64,000 nt of DNA from assembly GCF_009674605.1 (NCBI RefSeq), contig NZ_WKJO01000001.1, positions 806,001 to 870,000 of the forward strand, read 5' to 3'. The position numbers and the translations under genes were made by a program. Source of the stretch: Haloferax litoreum (GTDB lineage: Archaea > Halobacteriota > Halobacteria > Halobacteriales > Haloferacaceae). Numbering within the stretch: position 1 is the stretch's first letter; each line of letters opens with the position of its first letter. Under the pieces are notes generated by a model. It ran no database searches. It had not been told where the DNA came from and saw only the letters and a program-made list of their open reading frames with translations. Positions 18,526 to 27,159 of this stretch are shown piece after piece.

Positions 18526-19895
18526 ACGAGTGGTTCGACGAGTTCGCGGCCCGCATCGAGGAGCGCAGAGACTGCATCTTCGCTCCCTGCTTCTGCGTAG
18601 ACGCGCATCTTCGGTTCCGTGCCGGACGGGCGGACGAGAAGCCACGAGCCATCGTCCAAGAGCAGTTTGAACCCGTCGAGCGTGACCACTTTCGCGATGT
18701 CGCGGCCAGCGACCGTCTCGGGGAGTTCGTCGTCGAGTTCGTCGATGACACGGTCCTTTTCAGCGTCCGGACAGTCGATGCTAATCTTGTCGGCGACGAT
18801 TTCGCCGTACTCGTCTTCGATACGGTCGAGACGAGCGTCGAAGTCCTCTTCGGCGGCGGCGGAGGCCGCGAGGAGTCCCATCAACACACCGTCTTTCTCG
18901 CGGACGTGGCCGCGGATGGAAAAGCCACCAGATTCTTCGCCACCCATGAGCGCGTCGTGTTCGCGCATCGCGTCGGCGACCCACTTGAACCCGACTGCCG
19001 TCTCGAAGACCTCCTCGCCGTGTGCCTCGGCGATGCGGTCGATGAGGAACGTGGTCGAGACGGTGCGGATGGCCGGGCCGGAGTCCGATTCGAGCAGGTA
19101 GTCGTAGATGGCGGCGAAGAAGAGATTCTCGTCGAGGACGCCGCGTTTGGGTGTAGCGATGGCGAGACGGTCGGCGTCACCGTCGTTGGCGACCCCGAGG
19201 TCGGCACCGATATCTATCATGGCGTCGGCGAGTTCTTCGAGGTTCTCCGGCGACGGTTCCGGTGAGGACCCACCGAATTCGGGGTCCCGCTCACACCGGA
19301 GGCGAACCACGTCCGCACCGGCCGATTCGAGCAGGGCGTCGGTGACGCCGCGGCCGCTACCGTGCATGGCGTCATAGACGACGGTTAGCCCGGAGAGGTC
19401 GTCGCCGACGAGGTCCAGTGCGTGGTCGGCGTGCGGTGAGACGATATCGACGCGCTCGATGGTGCCGCGTTCGGACTCCGGCAAGAGGTCGGGTTCGGCG
19501 AGGTACGCGGCGACGGCGTCTGTCACTTCGGGGAGGGCAGGCGCGCCGTCGGAGGGGATGAACTTCACGCCGTTGTACTCCGGCGGGTTGTGCGAGGCAG
19601 TGACCATGAGCGCACCCGAGAGTCCGCGGTCCGCGATGGCGTACGCGACGAGCGGCGTCGGGCAGTCACGCTCTGGAAGAAGTACGTCGAACCCGTTGCC
19701 TGCGACGACTTCCGCGAGCGACTCGGCGAACCCGGGCGACGTTTCGCGGGCGTCGTACCCGACGAAGACGGGGTCGGTGTACCCCTCTTCTCTGAGATAG
19801 TCTGCAACCGCTTGGCCGACGATGCGGACGCGTTCGTCGGTGAACGTGTCCAGCGTGGCGCGCCACCCATCGGTCCCGAAAGAGATTTCGTCCAT
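18522..19895 (-). CDS. Phosphohexomutase (phosphoglucosamine/phosphomannomutase family), 457 aa
   Basis: Alpha-D-phosphohexomutase superfamily. FGTDGWRA opens the protein, MVTASHNPPEYNGVKF carries the phosphoserine loop, NDGDADRLAIA binds the metal, GGEESGGFSIRGH recognises the sugar and VRPSGTEPKMRVYAEA binds the phosphate. The family includes GlmM, ManB and Pgm; substrate preference cannot be fixed, but the ESGG-F and the length fit archaeal phosphoglucomutase/phosphomannomutase forms used for nucleotide-sugar synthesis and N-glycosylation. The start at 19895 is at the conserved N-terminus. Confidence 0.95.
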   Translation of the reverse strand: MDEISFGTDGWRATLDTFTDERVRIVGQAVADYLREEGYTDPVFVGYDARETSPGFAESLAEVVAGNGFDVLLPERDCPTPLVAYAIADRGLSGALMVTASHNPPEYNGVKFIPSDGAPALPEVTDAVAAYLAEPDLLPESERGTIERVDIVSPHADHALDLVGDDLSGLTVVYDAMHGSGRGVTDALLESAGADVVRLRCERDPEFGGSSPEPSPENLEELADAMIDIGADLGVANDGDADRLAIATPKRGVLDENLFFAAIYDYLLESDSGPAIRTVSTTFLIDRIAEAHGEEVFETAVGFKWVADAMREHDALMGGEESGGFSIRGHVREKDGVLMGLLAASAAAEEDFDARLDRIEDEYGEIVADKISIDCPDAEKDRVIDELDDELPETVAGRDIAKVVTLDGFKLLLDDGSWLLVRPSGTEPKMRVYAEAGSEDAVSALLDAGRELVEPLV

Positions 19896-19975
19896 ACGCG
19901 CACGTCTGCGCCCCGAGCCAAAAAACTACGTTACAGGTCGACAGGGTCTCAGTCTGCGACCGAAGAGTCTCGCAA

Positions 19976-20215
19976 TCACGGCTCGACGAGCGATAGTTTC
20001 TGCTGTCGGCTGAGTTGTTTAATCTCGTACTCGCGTGACATCGCCGCCGACTTCGAGTCGAACTCCTCGACGTGGACGAGTTCGACGGGCGTCCGACCAC
20101 GCGTGTACTTCGCGCCGTCGCCCGCGTTGTGTTCGGCGACGCGGCGTTCAACGTCAGTCGTGTAGCCCGTGTACAGCGACTCGTCGTCGCACTGGAGGAC
20201 GTAGACGAAGTGCAC
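19976..20215 (-). CDS. GIY-YIG domain protein, 79 aa
   Basis: A minimal GIY-YIG nuclease-fold protein of the UPF0213/YhbQ type: FVYVLQCDDESLYTGYTTD corresponds to the GIY...YIG strands (YVL...YTG), RRVAEHNAGDGAKYTRGR carries the conserved Arg/His, and VELVHVEEFDSKSAAMSREYEIKQL the Glu. Such proteins are present in most archaea and bacteria and are linked to DNA repair or RNA metabolism. Complete at 79 residues. Transcribed away from the phosphohexomutase promoter region. Confidence 0.93.
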   Translation of the reverse strand: MHFVYVLQCDDESLYTGYTTDVERRVAEHNAGDGAKYTRGRTPVELVHVEEFDSKSAAMSREYEIKQLSRQQKLSLVEP

Positions 20216-20309
20216 GAGAGAATGGTTCAGGGGCGAGGGTATGAACCCTGCGCCCGGCCTCGTGCACCGAATGTTGGCTTCGCGTGGTGGTCTTTGTTCG
20301 CTTCAGTGG

Positions 20310-20459
20310 TCATGCAGTGCGGGCACGTTGCCGAGCGACTTCCGCGATACCGGCGTTCGCCGAGCAGTTCGGGCAAGCGAGAACTTGGCCGTCCTTGTCG
20401 GCGAACACACGGGCGAAGCGCTCAGAGACGTGTGACCCGCAGTGGTCACATACTGGCAT
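20310..20459 (-). CDS. Small zinc-finger protein (DUF7563-like), 49 aa
   Basis: Too short for simple ORF cutoffs. The sequence begins MPVCDHCGSHVSERFARV and continues with LACPNCSANAGIAEVA, a CxxC...CxxC zinc ribbon followed by a basic C-terminal tail RQRARTA. It looks like a small haloarchaeal zinc-finger family with many near-identical members; function unknown. The much longer in-frame upstream sequence overlaps the adjacent membrane-protein gene and has no conserved features, so the ATG at 20459 is taken. Confidence 0.8.
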   Translation of the reverse strand: MPVCDHCGSHVSERFARVFADKDGQVLACPNCSANAGIAEVARQRARTA

Positions 20460-20653
20460 TGTCTGAATCCGGCAGCCACCAAGCCGGTGCCGTGTCACTC
20501 GGTTCCGGACCCTTATGAGGCCTTCGCGCGTGTGCGTGCGCACGCGAAATTGGTCGGTTATGCCGTGGGAAAATAGACGTGTGTCAAGAATTGGCATAGG
20601 GCCATCAGTATCGTTAGAGAATCTGTGTTCGGGTGCTCGTGTTTCGACCCCCG

Positions 20654-21844
20654 TCAGCGACCACCGTATCGTTCCCGAAAGAGCCCGAACAGCAGGTACC
20701 CGTACAGGCAGGCACCGACGAACGCGAGGAGTCGACCGAACGTTACGACGAGGGCAACCCCGGCGAGCGAGCCAGACGCCTCGACAGCGACGCCGACTGC
20801 GAGACACCAGATGGACGCGAGTGCGGTCCGGTCGTCAGCGCCGGGAAACGAACCGATTGCTGGCGGATAGAACTGGTAGGCGATGCCGACGATTGTGACT
20901 CCGAGAAAGCCCGTCAGGTTCAATCGGTAGTGAGCGGTCACGCCGCCTGTCGGGACGCCGACGAACGCGAAGTGAAGGCCCAAGCTAACCCCGACCACAC
21001 CCAGAACGACCCCGAGTAACGGTCCGTAGAGGCCGACCCGTCGGCGATCGGAGCGAACGAAGAGAACGACGTACGCGACGGCGAATCCGACGATGGCGAG
21101 TGTTTCGGCGACGGCACCGAGTCGGAACCACGTTCCACCCCAGAGGTTCCCGGCCACGAGTGTGGGGCCGAGAGCGCCCGCCGGGAGGACGACGGCGACG
21201 AGCGCGGACGGTGGATAGCTGACGAGAAATCGCGGGAGAAGGCGAAAGCCGACTGTGAACACCAAGAGAACACCCACGCCGGCCGCGAGCAGGTGAATCG
21301 CACCCGCTAGACCCCGGCCGGTGAGCGACGGTCCGCCCCCCGTGACCGCGAGCGTCTCGTACGCACCAGCGAGAAGGTAGCCGAAGACGACCGGAACGAA
21401 CGCGTTGGCGAACCGGTCGACTCGTCGTCTGTCGGCGTTCGGTTCGCCGGTCCCCGTTTGTCGACCGGTAACGTTGTCTCGGACGGTCCACCCGAGCGCG
21501 CCGACGAGGACGAGTGCCCCGAGTGCCCAGCAGACGGCACCGGCGACGCCAACGACCGCTGGAACGCCCGGGAAGGGCACCGCGGCGAGACCGACGGTCC
21601 CGAGAGACAACAGCGAGAGACTCGCGGGCGGGGCACGGGGAACCACCAACTGTCGCGCGAAGTACGAGGGAACGAGCGAGTAGCCTTTTCCGGCGACCGT
21701 GTGGAGGACGAATCCGTAGAGACCGAAGGCGACACCCGTCCTGTGGGGTGCACCGAAGAGGACAGCGGCCTGCCACGCGACCAGAAAGAGTGCACCCGCA
21801 GCGACGTGTCGTCGGGACCACCGCGAGACAGCCTCGGGGTTCAT
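20654..21844 (-). CDS. Polytopic membrane protein with conserved His/Tyr helices, 396 aa
   Basis: Ten to twelve hydrophobic segments. FTVGFRLLPRFLV, AHYRLNLTGFLGVTIVGIAY and QFYPPAIGSFPG are reminiscent of NnrS-like or haem-copper-oxidase subunit-I-like membrane proteins of haloarchaea, but I cannot match the haem ligands securely. A GRQTGTGEPNADRRR loop separates two halves. I treat it as a membrane protein of unknown function, possibly linked to haem, nitric oxide or copper. It has no operon partner; the zinc-finger gene downstream is on the same strand 194 bases away. Confidence 0.75.
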   Translation of the reverse strand: MNPEAVSRWSRRHVAAGALFLVAWQAAVLFGAPHRTGVAFGLYGFVLHTVAGKGYSLVPSYFARQLVVPRAPPASLSLLSLGTVGLAAVPFPGVPAVVGVAGAVCWALGALVLVGALGWTVRDNVTGRQTGTGEPNADRRRVDRFANAFVPVVFGYLLAGAYETLAVTGGGPSLTGRGLAGAIHLLAAGVGVLLVFTVGFRLLPRFLVSYPPSALVAVVLPAGALGPTLVAGNLWGGTWFRLGAVAETLAIVGFAVAYVVLFVRSDRRRVGLYGPLLGVVLGVVGVSLGLHFAFVGVPTGGVTAHYRLNLTGFLGVTIVGIAYQFYPPAIGSFPGADDRTALASIWCLAVGVAVEASGSLAGVALVVTFGRLLAFVGACLYGYLLFGLFRERYGGR

Positions 21845-21925
21845 GCGTCTGACAGATTGGGTGCGGGTCGACTAAGCGTTTCGCCGGTCACGGGGCAACT
21901 GTCACTCGGTTACAGAATGACCGCG

Positions 21926-22687
21926 CTACTGGTCTGTCTGCCGGGCACCCGCAACGGCGCGGGCAATCAACCCGGCCTGTGCCCCCGCGATGTAGCCGGC
22001 GTCGATATTCACGACGGAGAGGACGGTACACGACTGGACCATCCCGAGCAGTGCCGCCTCCCCGTCGCCGCCGTGTCCGTACCCGGTCGAAACGGGAAGT
22101 CCAATAACGGGGGTATCGACCAGTCCGGCGGCGACAGTGGGCAACGCACCTTCACGCCCGGCAGCGACGATGAGAACGTCGACCTCACGGAGCAAGTCGA
22201 GGTGGTCGAGGACACGGCCGAGGTGGGCGACGCCAACGTCTTCGACTCGTTCGACGGAGACACCCATCTCACGGAGGACGACGGACGCCTCGCCTGCGGC
22301 CTCCGCGTCCGACGTTCCGCCAGTGACGATACCGACGGTCGCGTCGAGGTCAGGGCGTTCGAACGACGAATCGCACGCGACGACGGTCTTTGCTCGTGCG
22401 TCGCGGTCGATAGTGCAGTCGGGGAGCGCATCTGCGACGGCCTCTGCGTGGTCGGCGCTGGCCCGTGTGACGAGTGCTCGACCACTCGTCTCGACGGCCG
22501 CGACGGCTATCGTCGCGGTTTCGTCCGGTGTCTTTCCCTCGGCGAGGATAGCCTCTGGGACCCCTCGACGCGTCTCCCGTGCGGCGTCGAACCGTCCGGC
22601 ACCGGTCGTCGCGTACCCCGCGAGTCGTGCTTCGGCCTCCGCGGGCGAGAGTGACCCGTCCGCGACGGCCTCCAGAATGTCGCGCAT
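21926..22687 (-). CDS. larB: Nickel-pincer nucleotide biosynthesis carboxylase LarB, 253 aa
   Basis: LarB carboxylates and hydrolyses nicotinate adenine dinucleotide, the first step to the nickel-pincer cofactor of lactate racemase. The N-terminal helix MRDILEAVADGSLSPAEAEA and the PurE-like core are typical: GIVTGGTSDAEAAGEA, EDVGVAHLGR, VLIVAAGREGALPTVAAGL, IGLPVSTGYGHGGDGEAALLG and the ending VVNIDAGYIAGAQAGLIAR. The length is normal. The partner larE lies at 30.8 kb; larC and larA are not seen in this window. Confidence 0.94.
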   Translation of the reverse strand: MRDILEAVADGSLSPAEAEARLAGYATTGAGRFDAARETRRGVPEAILAEGKTPDETATIAVAAVETSGRALVTRASADHAEAVADALPDCTIDRDARAKTVVACDSSFERPDLDATVGIVTGGTSDAEAAGEASVVLREMGVSVERVEDVGVAHLGRVLDHLDLLREVDVLIVAAGREGALPTVAAGLVDTPVIGLPVSTGYGHGGDGEAALLGMVQSCTVLSVVNIDAGYIAGAQAGLIARAVAGARQTDQ

Positions 22688-22746
22688 GGCCGCACGTTCG
22701 CCCGAGACGTACTCATACCCGTCGTTCTCGACTCAGAGGGAGAAAG

Positions 22747-22757
22747 CATATATAAGT
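22747..22757 (+). promoter_or_regulatory. Strong TATA element in the larB / histone-fold intergenic region
   Basis: CATATATAAGT, preceded by GAAAG as a possible BRE. It lies 115-125 bases before the start of the small gene at 22872 and about 60 bases upstream of larB on the other strand, so it could drive a transcript with a roughly 90-base leader, a small RNA, or both directions weakly. Confidence 0.5.
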
Positions 22758-22773
22758 GGACATTGTTCCTCCG

Positions 22774-22826
22774 AAATCCGTCGTTATAGAAGCGCCATAA
22801 CCCCCAAATCCGGCGGTATTAACGAC
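22774..22826 (+). repeat. Direct and inverted repeats upstream of the histone-fold gene
   Basis: AAATCCGTCGTTAT at 22774-22787 recurs with two changes as AAATCCGGCGGTAT at 22806-22819, 32 bases on. In addition GTCGTTA (22780-22786) is the exact reverse complement of TAACGAC (22820-22826), with CGCC and GGCG nested inside. The block lies between the two TATA elements and may be a regulator-binding site or a leader hairpin. Confidence 0.55.
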
Positions 22827-22839
22827 CAATATAGGAAAT

Positions 22840-22847
22840 TTTATTAA
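22840..22847 (+). promoter_or_regulatory. Proximal TATA element for the histone-fold gene
   Basis: TTTATTAA in the context GAAATTTTATTAATGG, 25-32 bases before the ATG at 22872, which would give a leaderless or nearly leaderless mRNA. Confidence 0.6.
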
Positions 22848-22871
22848 TGGTGGTTCGGTACAACATTCTGT

Positions 22872-23039
22872 ATGGCAGACCTCATTGTTAAGGCAGCCGT
22901 CAAGGAAGCGCTTCAGGACAAGAACGTGGCCTCGGACTTCTACGACGCCCTCGACGAGGAAGTCAAGGAGCTTCTCGAAGACGCTGCACGCCGTGCTGAG
23001 CAGAACGACCGTAAGACGGTCCAGCCCCGCGACCTGTAA
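22872..23039 (+). CDS. Short histone-fold (DUF1931-like) protein, 55 aa
   Basis: The ATG at 22872 starts MADLIVKAAVKEALQDKNV, followed by FYDALDEEVKELLEDAARRA and a RKTVQPRDL ending. This is the single histone-fold pattern of short DUF1931 proteins: a helix, a long central helix with DALDEEVKELLEDA, and the R-T-x-x-P-R-D-L motif that precedes the last helix in archaeal histones and CBF/NF-Y proteins. The last helix is essentially missing. DNA or protein binding is inferred. Promoter elements and a T-rich end flank it, so it is monocistronic and probably well expressed. Confidence 0.85.
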   Translation: MADLIVKAAVKEALQDKNVASDFYDALDEEVKELLEDAARRAEQNDRKTVQPRDL

Positions 23040-23046
23040 ATCGGTC

Positions 23047-23071
23047 TAAACTACTACTACTACTTTCTTTT
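23047..23071 (+). terminator. T-rich terminator after the histone-fold gene
   Basis: After the TAA at 23037 comes a run of ACT triplets (about 23050-23063) leading into TTTCTTTTA. Archaeal termination relies on T tracts, so this is a likely 3' end for the short gene. Confidence 0.5.
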
Positions 23072-23133
23072 ATCGCAACCCCGCGAGCGACAGCGCAGTC
23101 GGGGGGTGTGAGACGTATGTCAGAGCCAGTATC

Positions 23134-23820
23134 TCACAGTTCAGTGACGTCTACGCCGTCGTCGGTTCCGACGTAGACTACGTCGGCCAGACCGGCGAAG
23201 ATTCCGTGTTCGACCGCACCGGGGAGTGCAGACAACGACGCCGCGAGGGCTTCAGGGTCGGCCATCTCGCCGAAGTCACAGTCGAGGACGAGGTTCCCGT
23301 TGTCGGTGACGACGGGACCGTCTTTTCGTTCGGCCCGCCGAAGCGTCGGGTCGCCACCGAGGTCAGAAACGGCCGCAGCGACGGTCGTCCGCGCGCTTGG
23401 AAGGACTTCGACCGGCACGGGGTGCGAGAGCACGTCTGCCGTCTTCGACGGGTCGGCGACCACGAGGAACTGGTCGGCAAAGGCGTCGACGACTTTCTCA
23501 CGAGCGTGGGCCGCCCCACCTCCTTTGACGAGTGCGTCGCCTGCGACCTGGTCGGCACCGTCGATTGCGACGTCGATGCCGTCGACGTCGTCGAGGTCGA
23601 CGAGTGGGATGTCACACTCGCGGGCGAGTTCACGGGACGCGAACGAGGTCGGAACGCCACGAACGTCTACGCCGTCGGCGACGAGGTCACCGATTGCACG
23701 GATGGCGAACGCCGTCGTGCTTCCGGTCCCGAGGCCGACGACCATGCCGTCTTCGACTGCTTCGACCGCCGCCTCGGCGGCGCGGCGCTTCTGGTCGTCG
23801 GTTCCGCCAGTCGTCTTCAT
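23134..23820 (-). CDS. rpiA: Ribose-5-phosphate isomerase A, 228 aa
   Basis: Interconverts ribose-5-phosphate and ribulose-5-phosphate. GLGTGSTTAFAI, GVPTSFASREL, DVAIDGADQV, KGGGAAHAREKVV and the VTDNGNLVLDCDF block are the RpiA signatures, with the catalytic Glu in HAREK and Asp in DGAD. The length is normal. It probably supplies ribose for nucleotides, as haloarchaea lack a classical oxidative pentose phosphate path. It ends about 95 bases after the convergent small gene and starts 73 bases downstream of the orc/cdc6 gene on the same strand. Confidence 0.96.
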   Translation of the reverse strand: MKTTGGTDDQKRRAAEAAVEAVEDGMVVGLGTGSTTAFAIRAIGDLVADGVDVRGVPTSFASRELARECDIPLVDLDDVDGIDVAIDGADQVAGDALVKGGGAAHAREKVVDAFADQFLVVADPSKTADVLSHPVPVEVLPSARTTVAAAVSDLGGDPTLRRAERKDGPVVTDNGNLVLDCDFGEMADPEALAASLSALPGAVEHGIFAGLADVVYVGTDDGVDVTEL

Positions 23821-23892
23821 GACTCAGGCGACTCGGGCGGCGAGTAAAAATGGACCTGAAACGGGACGGAAGGAGTGTGTCCAGACTCCCGC

Positions 23893-25017
23893 TTAGAGGC
23901 GGTCTAAAACCGCGTCGGCGTCGTAGGCGAGCGAGATGGACCGGGTCCGTCCGCGACCTTCGATTTCGGTGTACCGCGCTTCGATGACGCCGAGTTGGTC
24001 GAGTTTGTTCACGAGTTCGGAGTAGCGCGTGTACCCCAGTCCGGTCTCCTCGTTGAACGCCTCGAACACCGCACCGGCGCGTTCGCCGTCGAACTCGGCG
24101 ACGACGCGAACGAGTTCGCGTTCGGGGTCCGACAGGCCACGGAGACACCGCGAGAGGTGGACGTACTTCGACTTGTCGTAGGTCGCCTCGACGTCTTCCA
24201 TGTCGACGGTCCGCGACGCCCGCATCTCGGCGTGGAGGCCAGCGCGACGGAGTAAGTCGATGCCGACCCGCAGGTCGCCACTCTCGGCGGTCAGTTCGGC
24301 CACGCGGTCGAGTTCAGGGTCGCCGATGACGTCCTCGTGGAACCCGCGTTTGCTCCGCCCGCGAAGGATATCGACGATTTCGTTCACGTCGTAGCGGGGG
24401 AAGAACACCTCTTCGGGCCGGAAGACACTCTGGACGCGGCCGTCGAGTTCGTCGATGACGTCGAGCGAGAGGTCCGACGAGATGATGATGACGCCGATAC
24501 GCGCTCCAGAGTGTGCCTCGTGGGCGCGAAGCAGCGAATAGAGCGTGTCGGACGCCTCGTTCTCGTAGAACAGGTAGTTCACGTCGTCGAGGGCGACGAC
24601 GAGTACCTCGTCGTCTTCGACCAACCGGTCGGTAATCTGCCCGAACAACTTCTTGAACGAGATGCCCGACGACGGTGGTTCGTACTCGAAGATGTGTTCG
24701 AAGACGCGCGAGAACACCGCGTAGCGGGTCGAGTCGACCTGGCAGTTCACGCGGACGGTTCGGACGCCCGATTGCGTCCCCAACTCGCCGAAGAGTTTCT
24801 GTACGGCGGTGGTCTTGCCCGTGCCCGGTGGACCACGAACCATCGTGTTCAGGGGGCGAGAACCACGAACCGCGGGGCGAAGCGCGTACTTCAGGCTCCG
24901 GAGTTGGCTCTCACGGTGGTTGAACGTCTCCGGGACGTGGTCTATCTCGAAGACGTGTTCGTCGCGGAAGACCGTCTCGTCCCACGACAGCATCCCCTCT
25001 TCGGGGTCCTCCCTCAT
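23893..25017 (-). CDS. Orc1/Cdc6-family replication initiator, 374 aa
   Basis: AAA+ initiator that binds origin repeats and helps load MCM. VRGPPGTGKTTAVQKLF is Walker A, VLVVALDDVNYLF Walker B, GVIIISSDLSL sensor 1 and SGDLRVGIDLLRRAG sensor 2. The C-terminal winged helix runs from about residue 285 (PERELVRVVAEFDG to LGVIEARYTEIEGRGR). This family is multi-copy in haloarchaea, so it need not mark an origin; I see no origin recognition boxes beside it. The ATG at 25017 (MREDPEEG) is chosen over an upstream one at 25032. Confidence 0.95.
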   Translation of the reverse strand: MREDPEEGMLSWDETVFRDEHVFEIDHVPETFNHRESQLRSLKYALRPAVRGSRPLNTMVRGPPGTGKTTAVQKLFGELGTQSGVRTVRVNCQVDSTRYAVFSRVFEHIFEYEPPSSGISFKKLFGQITDRLVEDDEVLVVALDDVNYLFYENEASDTLYSLLRAHEAHSGARIGVIIISSDLSLDVIDELDGRVQSVFRPEEVFFPRYDVNEIVDILRGRSKRGFHEDVIGDPELDRVAELTAESGDLRVGIDLLRRAGLHAEMRASRTVDMEDVEATYDKSKYVHLSRCLRGLSDPERELVRVVAEFDGERAGAVFEAFNEETGLGYTRYSELVNKLDQLGVIEARYTEIEGRGRTRSISLAYDADAVLDRL

Positions 25018-25194
25018 CGAGTAGAGTACCACGCGCCGGGGACTTAATCGTTTACCGGCGTTCGTCCGACGGGAGGCTTGCGAACGAAGCGAGTGGAACG
25101 TCGTCGGGAGAGTGAGCGAAGCGAGAACGGACCCGACGGGAGTCCGACGAGTGCCGGTGCTTCCGAACCCGCGAGACGAATCGGCCCTCTGCCT

Positions 25195-25899
25195 TCAGAC
25201 GTGCCGTGTCAGGCCGCCATCGACGCGGAGGTTCTGGCCGGTGACGTAACTCGACTCGTCGGAGACCAGAAACGCGACGGCGTCGGCGATTTCTTCGACG
25301 GCGGCAGGTCGGCCCATCGGGATTCGCTCGCGAGTCTCGTCGTCGATTTCGTAGCTATCGGCGAATCCCGGAAGCACGCTGTTCATCCGCACGCCGTCGG
25401 CCGCGAACCGGTCGGCGTAGAGTTTCGTGTACGCGCCGAGTCCGGCGCGCAGAACCGACGAGACGGGAAAGTCGGGAGACGGTTCGTACGCCGAGAACGT
25501 GGAGATGTTGACGACGCTTCCGCCGTCGCCCTCGCGCAAGAGCGGTGTCGTGAGTCGGGCCATGCGGACGACGTTGAGCAGGACGAGGTCCATCCCCTCG
25601 CGCCACTCTTCGTCGGTGATGTCGAGGAGGTCGCCGGTCGGTGGGTGACCGGTGTTGTTGACGACGGCGTCGAGTCGGCCGTACGTCTCCGAGGCGGCCT
25701 CGACCATCGCCGCGAGGTCGTCGGGGTCGGTCACTGAGCCTTCGAACCCGACGCCGCCGAGGTCCTCTGCGAGGTCGACGGCGGCACCGGATGTTGACAA
25801 GAGAACCGGCGTGTAGCCGTCGTCCGCGAGTCGACGGGCACACGCCGCGCCCATGCCGCGACTACTTGCAGTGACGAGTGCGACGGGAGAATCGTGCAT
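25195..25899 (-). CDS. Short-chain dehydrogenase/reductase family protein, atypical catalytic site, 234 aa
   Basis: Rossmann-fold [22 protein letters not shown] is the cofactor loop, VVNNTGHP the NNAG-like motif, [13 protein letters not shown] the active-site Ser strand and [25 protein letters not shown] the classical ending. Where classical SDRs have YxxxK the sequence reads SSVLRAGL, giving Ser147 and Arg151 in those positions. I know a divergent SDR group with SNxxRAA at this site, so this may be a subfamily feature; redox activity is uncertain. Complete at 234 residues. Confidence 0.9.
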   Translation of the reverse strand: MHDSPVALVTASSRGMGAACARRLADDGYTPVLLSTSGAAVDLAEDLGGVGFEGSVTDPDDLAAMVEAASETYGRLDAVVNNTGHPPTGDLLDITDEEWREGMDLVLLNVVRMARLTTPLLREGDGGSVVNISTFSAYEPSPDFPVSSVLRAGLGAYTKLYADRFAADGVRMNSVLPGFADSYEIDDETRERIPMGRPAAVEEIADAVAFLVSDESSYVTGQNLRVDGGLTRHV

Positions 25900-26019
25900 A
25901 CAGTGGCGTCACGCCGAGGTTGCAAAACGATTCGTGATGCAGAACTCGCTCGGAGTCGATTCTGGCCGGAACCGTGGGTCCCACCGCCACGATACGGTGG
26001 GAAGTGACGAGTCGGTACG

Positions 26020-26289
26020 TCACCTACTGAGAGAGTATATCTGGTGCGCCGCGATGAGTGCGACGAGGAACCCGACACCCCCGACGCCGAGGACGAACGG
26101 GTTGGTCCCGCCCGACGCGAGTTCTCCGAGTGCGGGGAACACGAGTCCGAGAAGCGTGATTCCGAGCGCGAAGACGAGAAACAGCAGGTACACCGCGGTT
26201 CCGAGTACGTCCCAGATGGCGTTCTTTGTGGCGTGATAGACGACGTCGTACTGTCGCCGTTCTTCTGGGGAGAGCGAGTCGGAGGGCAT
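26020..26289 (-). CDS. Small membrane protein, 89 aa
   Basis: The first 30 residues are polar and helical (SDSLSPEERRQYDVVYHATKN), followed by two or three hydrophobic segments covering residues 30-85 and a short Ser/Arg end. This is a recognisable haloarchaeal small-membrane-protein layout without known function. The ATG at 26289 fits; upstream codons overlap the promoter of the divergent GNAT gene. Confidence 0.72.
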   Translation of the reverse strand: MPSDSLSPEERRQYDVVYHATKNAIWDVLGTAVYLLFLVFALGITLLGLVFPALGELASGGTNPFVLGVGGVGFLVALIAAHQIYSLSR

Positions 26290-26339
26290 GGGCGGAGTTG
26301 TCGGCGTGGAATAATAAACGAGGGCGGTGAGTTCCATCC

Positions 26340-26894
26340 ATGCCCGGTGCACGTATCACGAGTGGTGAGCGAATCACGCTCCGGACGGCCGAGACGGAGG
26401 ATATCCCGTTTCTTCAGCGCGGTGGGGCCACCCCGGAGATACGGTTCCCACTCGGCAACCCGGTGATGAACCGCGAGCAGTACGAGATATCGGACGACAG
26501 AAACGCGCCAGACCGATTTCTCGTCTGTCTCGAAGACGACGACACGCCCCCAATCGAACCGGGCGAAGACGACGTGACGCCGATTGGATTCGTCGGCGTG
26601 AGCGACGCGCACTTCAAGCGCCCGGAACTCGGGTACTGGCTGATTCCAGAGGTACACGGCGAAGGCTACGGGAAAGCGGCCGTCTCGCTCGCCATCGACT
26701 ACGTGTTTCGACAGTACGACACGCCCGCCGTGGAAGCAGAGGCCTTCGACTTCAACGACGCGTCGCGCGGACTCTTGGAGTCACTCGGGTTCACCGAAGA
26801 GGGCCGGAAACGCAAGTTCATGTTCGTCGATGGCGAGTACCGCGACATGATTCAGTACGGGTTGCTTCGAGAGGAGTGGGAGAGTGAGACGTAA
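26340..26894 (+). CDS. RimJ/RimL-type GNAT acetyltransferase, 184 aa
   Basis: The opening ERITLRTAETEDIPFLQR is the RimJ/RimL pattern. LGYWLIPEVHGEGYGKAA contains the pyrophosphate-binding HGxGYG loop, and EAFDFNDASRGLLESLGF the C-terminal N-x-x-S-x-x-L-L-E-x-x-G-F. N-terminal or antibiotic acetylation are family functions; the substrate is unknown. Its TATA (ATAATAAAC near 26310) lies in the 50-base divergent gap with the small membrane protein. Confidence 0.9.
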   Translation: MPGARITSGERITLRTAETEDIPFLQRGGATPEIRFPLGNPVMNREQYEISDDRNAPDRFLVCLEDDDTPPIEPGEDDVTPIGFVGVSDAHFKRPELGYWLIPEVHGEGYGKAAVSLAIDYVFRQYDTPAVEAEAFDFNDASRGLLESLGFTEEGRKRKFMFVDGEYRDMIQYGLLREEWESET

Positions 26895-27020
26895 ATCGTC
26901 AGGAGAAGACACAACACGCCGGATGCTGACAGTCCGACGAGACACCACACACCCGCGTCACCCGGTTTGGACCCGCGTACCCGCTGTGCCCCGAAGACGA
27001 GTCTAAAAGTCGCCACGCCG

Positions 27021-27041
27021 GCGGATAATATCCGCTTAATT
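27021..27041 (+). promoter_or_regulatory. Palindromic operator and TATA-like element for the permease unit
   Basis: GCGGATA-A-TATCCGC at 27021-27035 is a perfect 7+1+7 palindrome immediately followed by TTAATT at 27036-27041. Transcription would then begin near 27063, about 170 bases before the microORF. The arrangement suggests a repressor or activator site overlapping the promoter. Confidence 0.5.
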
Positions 27042-27159
27042 GAACGGTTGGGTGAGTAACTTTCCATCAAGCCATCGACAGGACACAGTATTCCTCGCGA
27101 GGCGAGGCGCGCGTCACGAGACGCCGTGTGGGGTGGCCATCGAGACGCGACGTATCCAC

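Noticed and set aside
24960-25195. Possible replication origin next to the orc/cdc6 gene
   Set aside because: I looked for long inverted or direct ORB-like repeats and an AT-rich unwinding patch and found only the short GAAGCGAG-type sequences common in haloarchaeal gaps.
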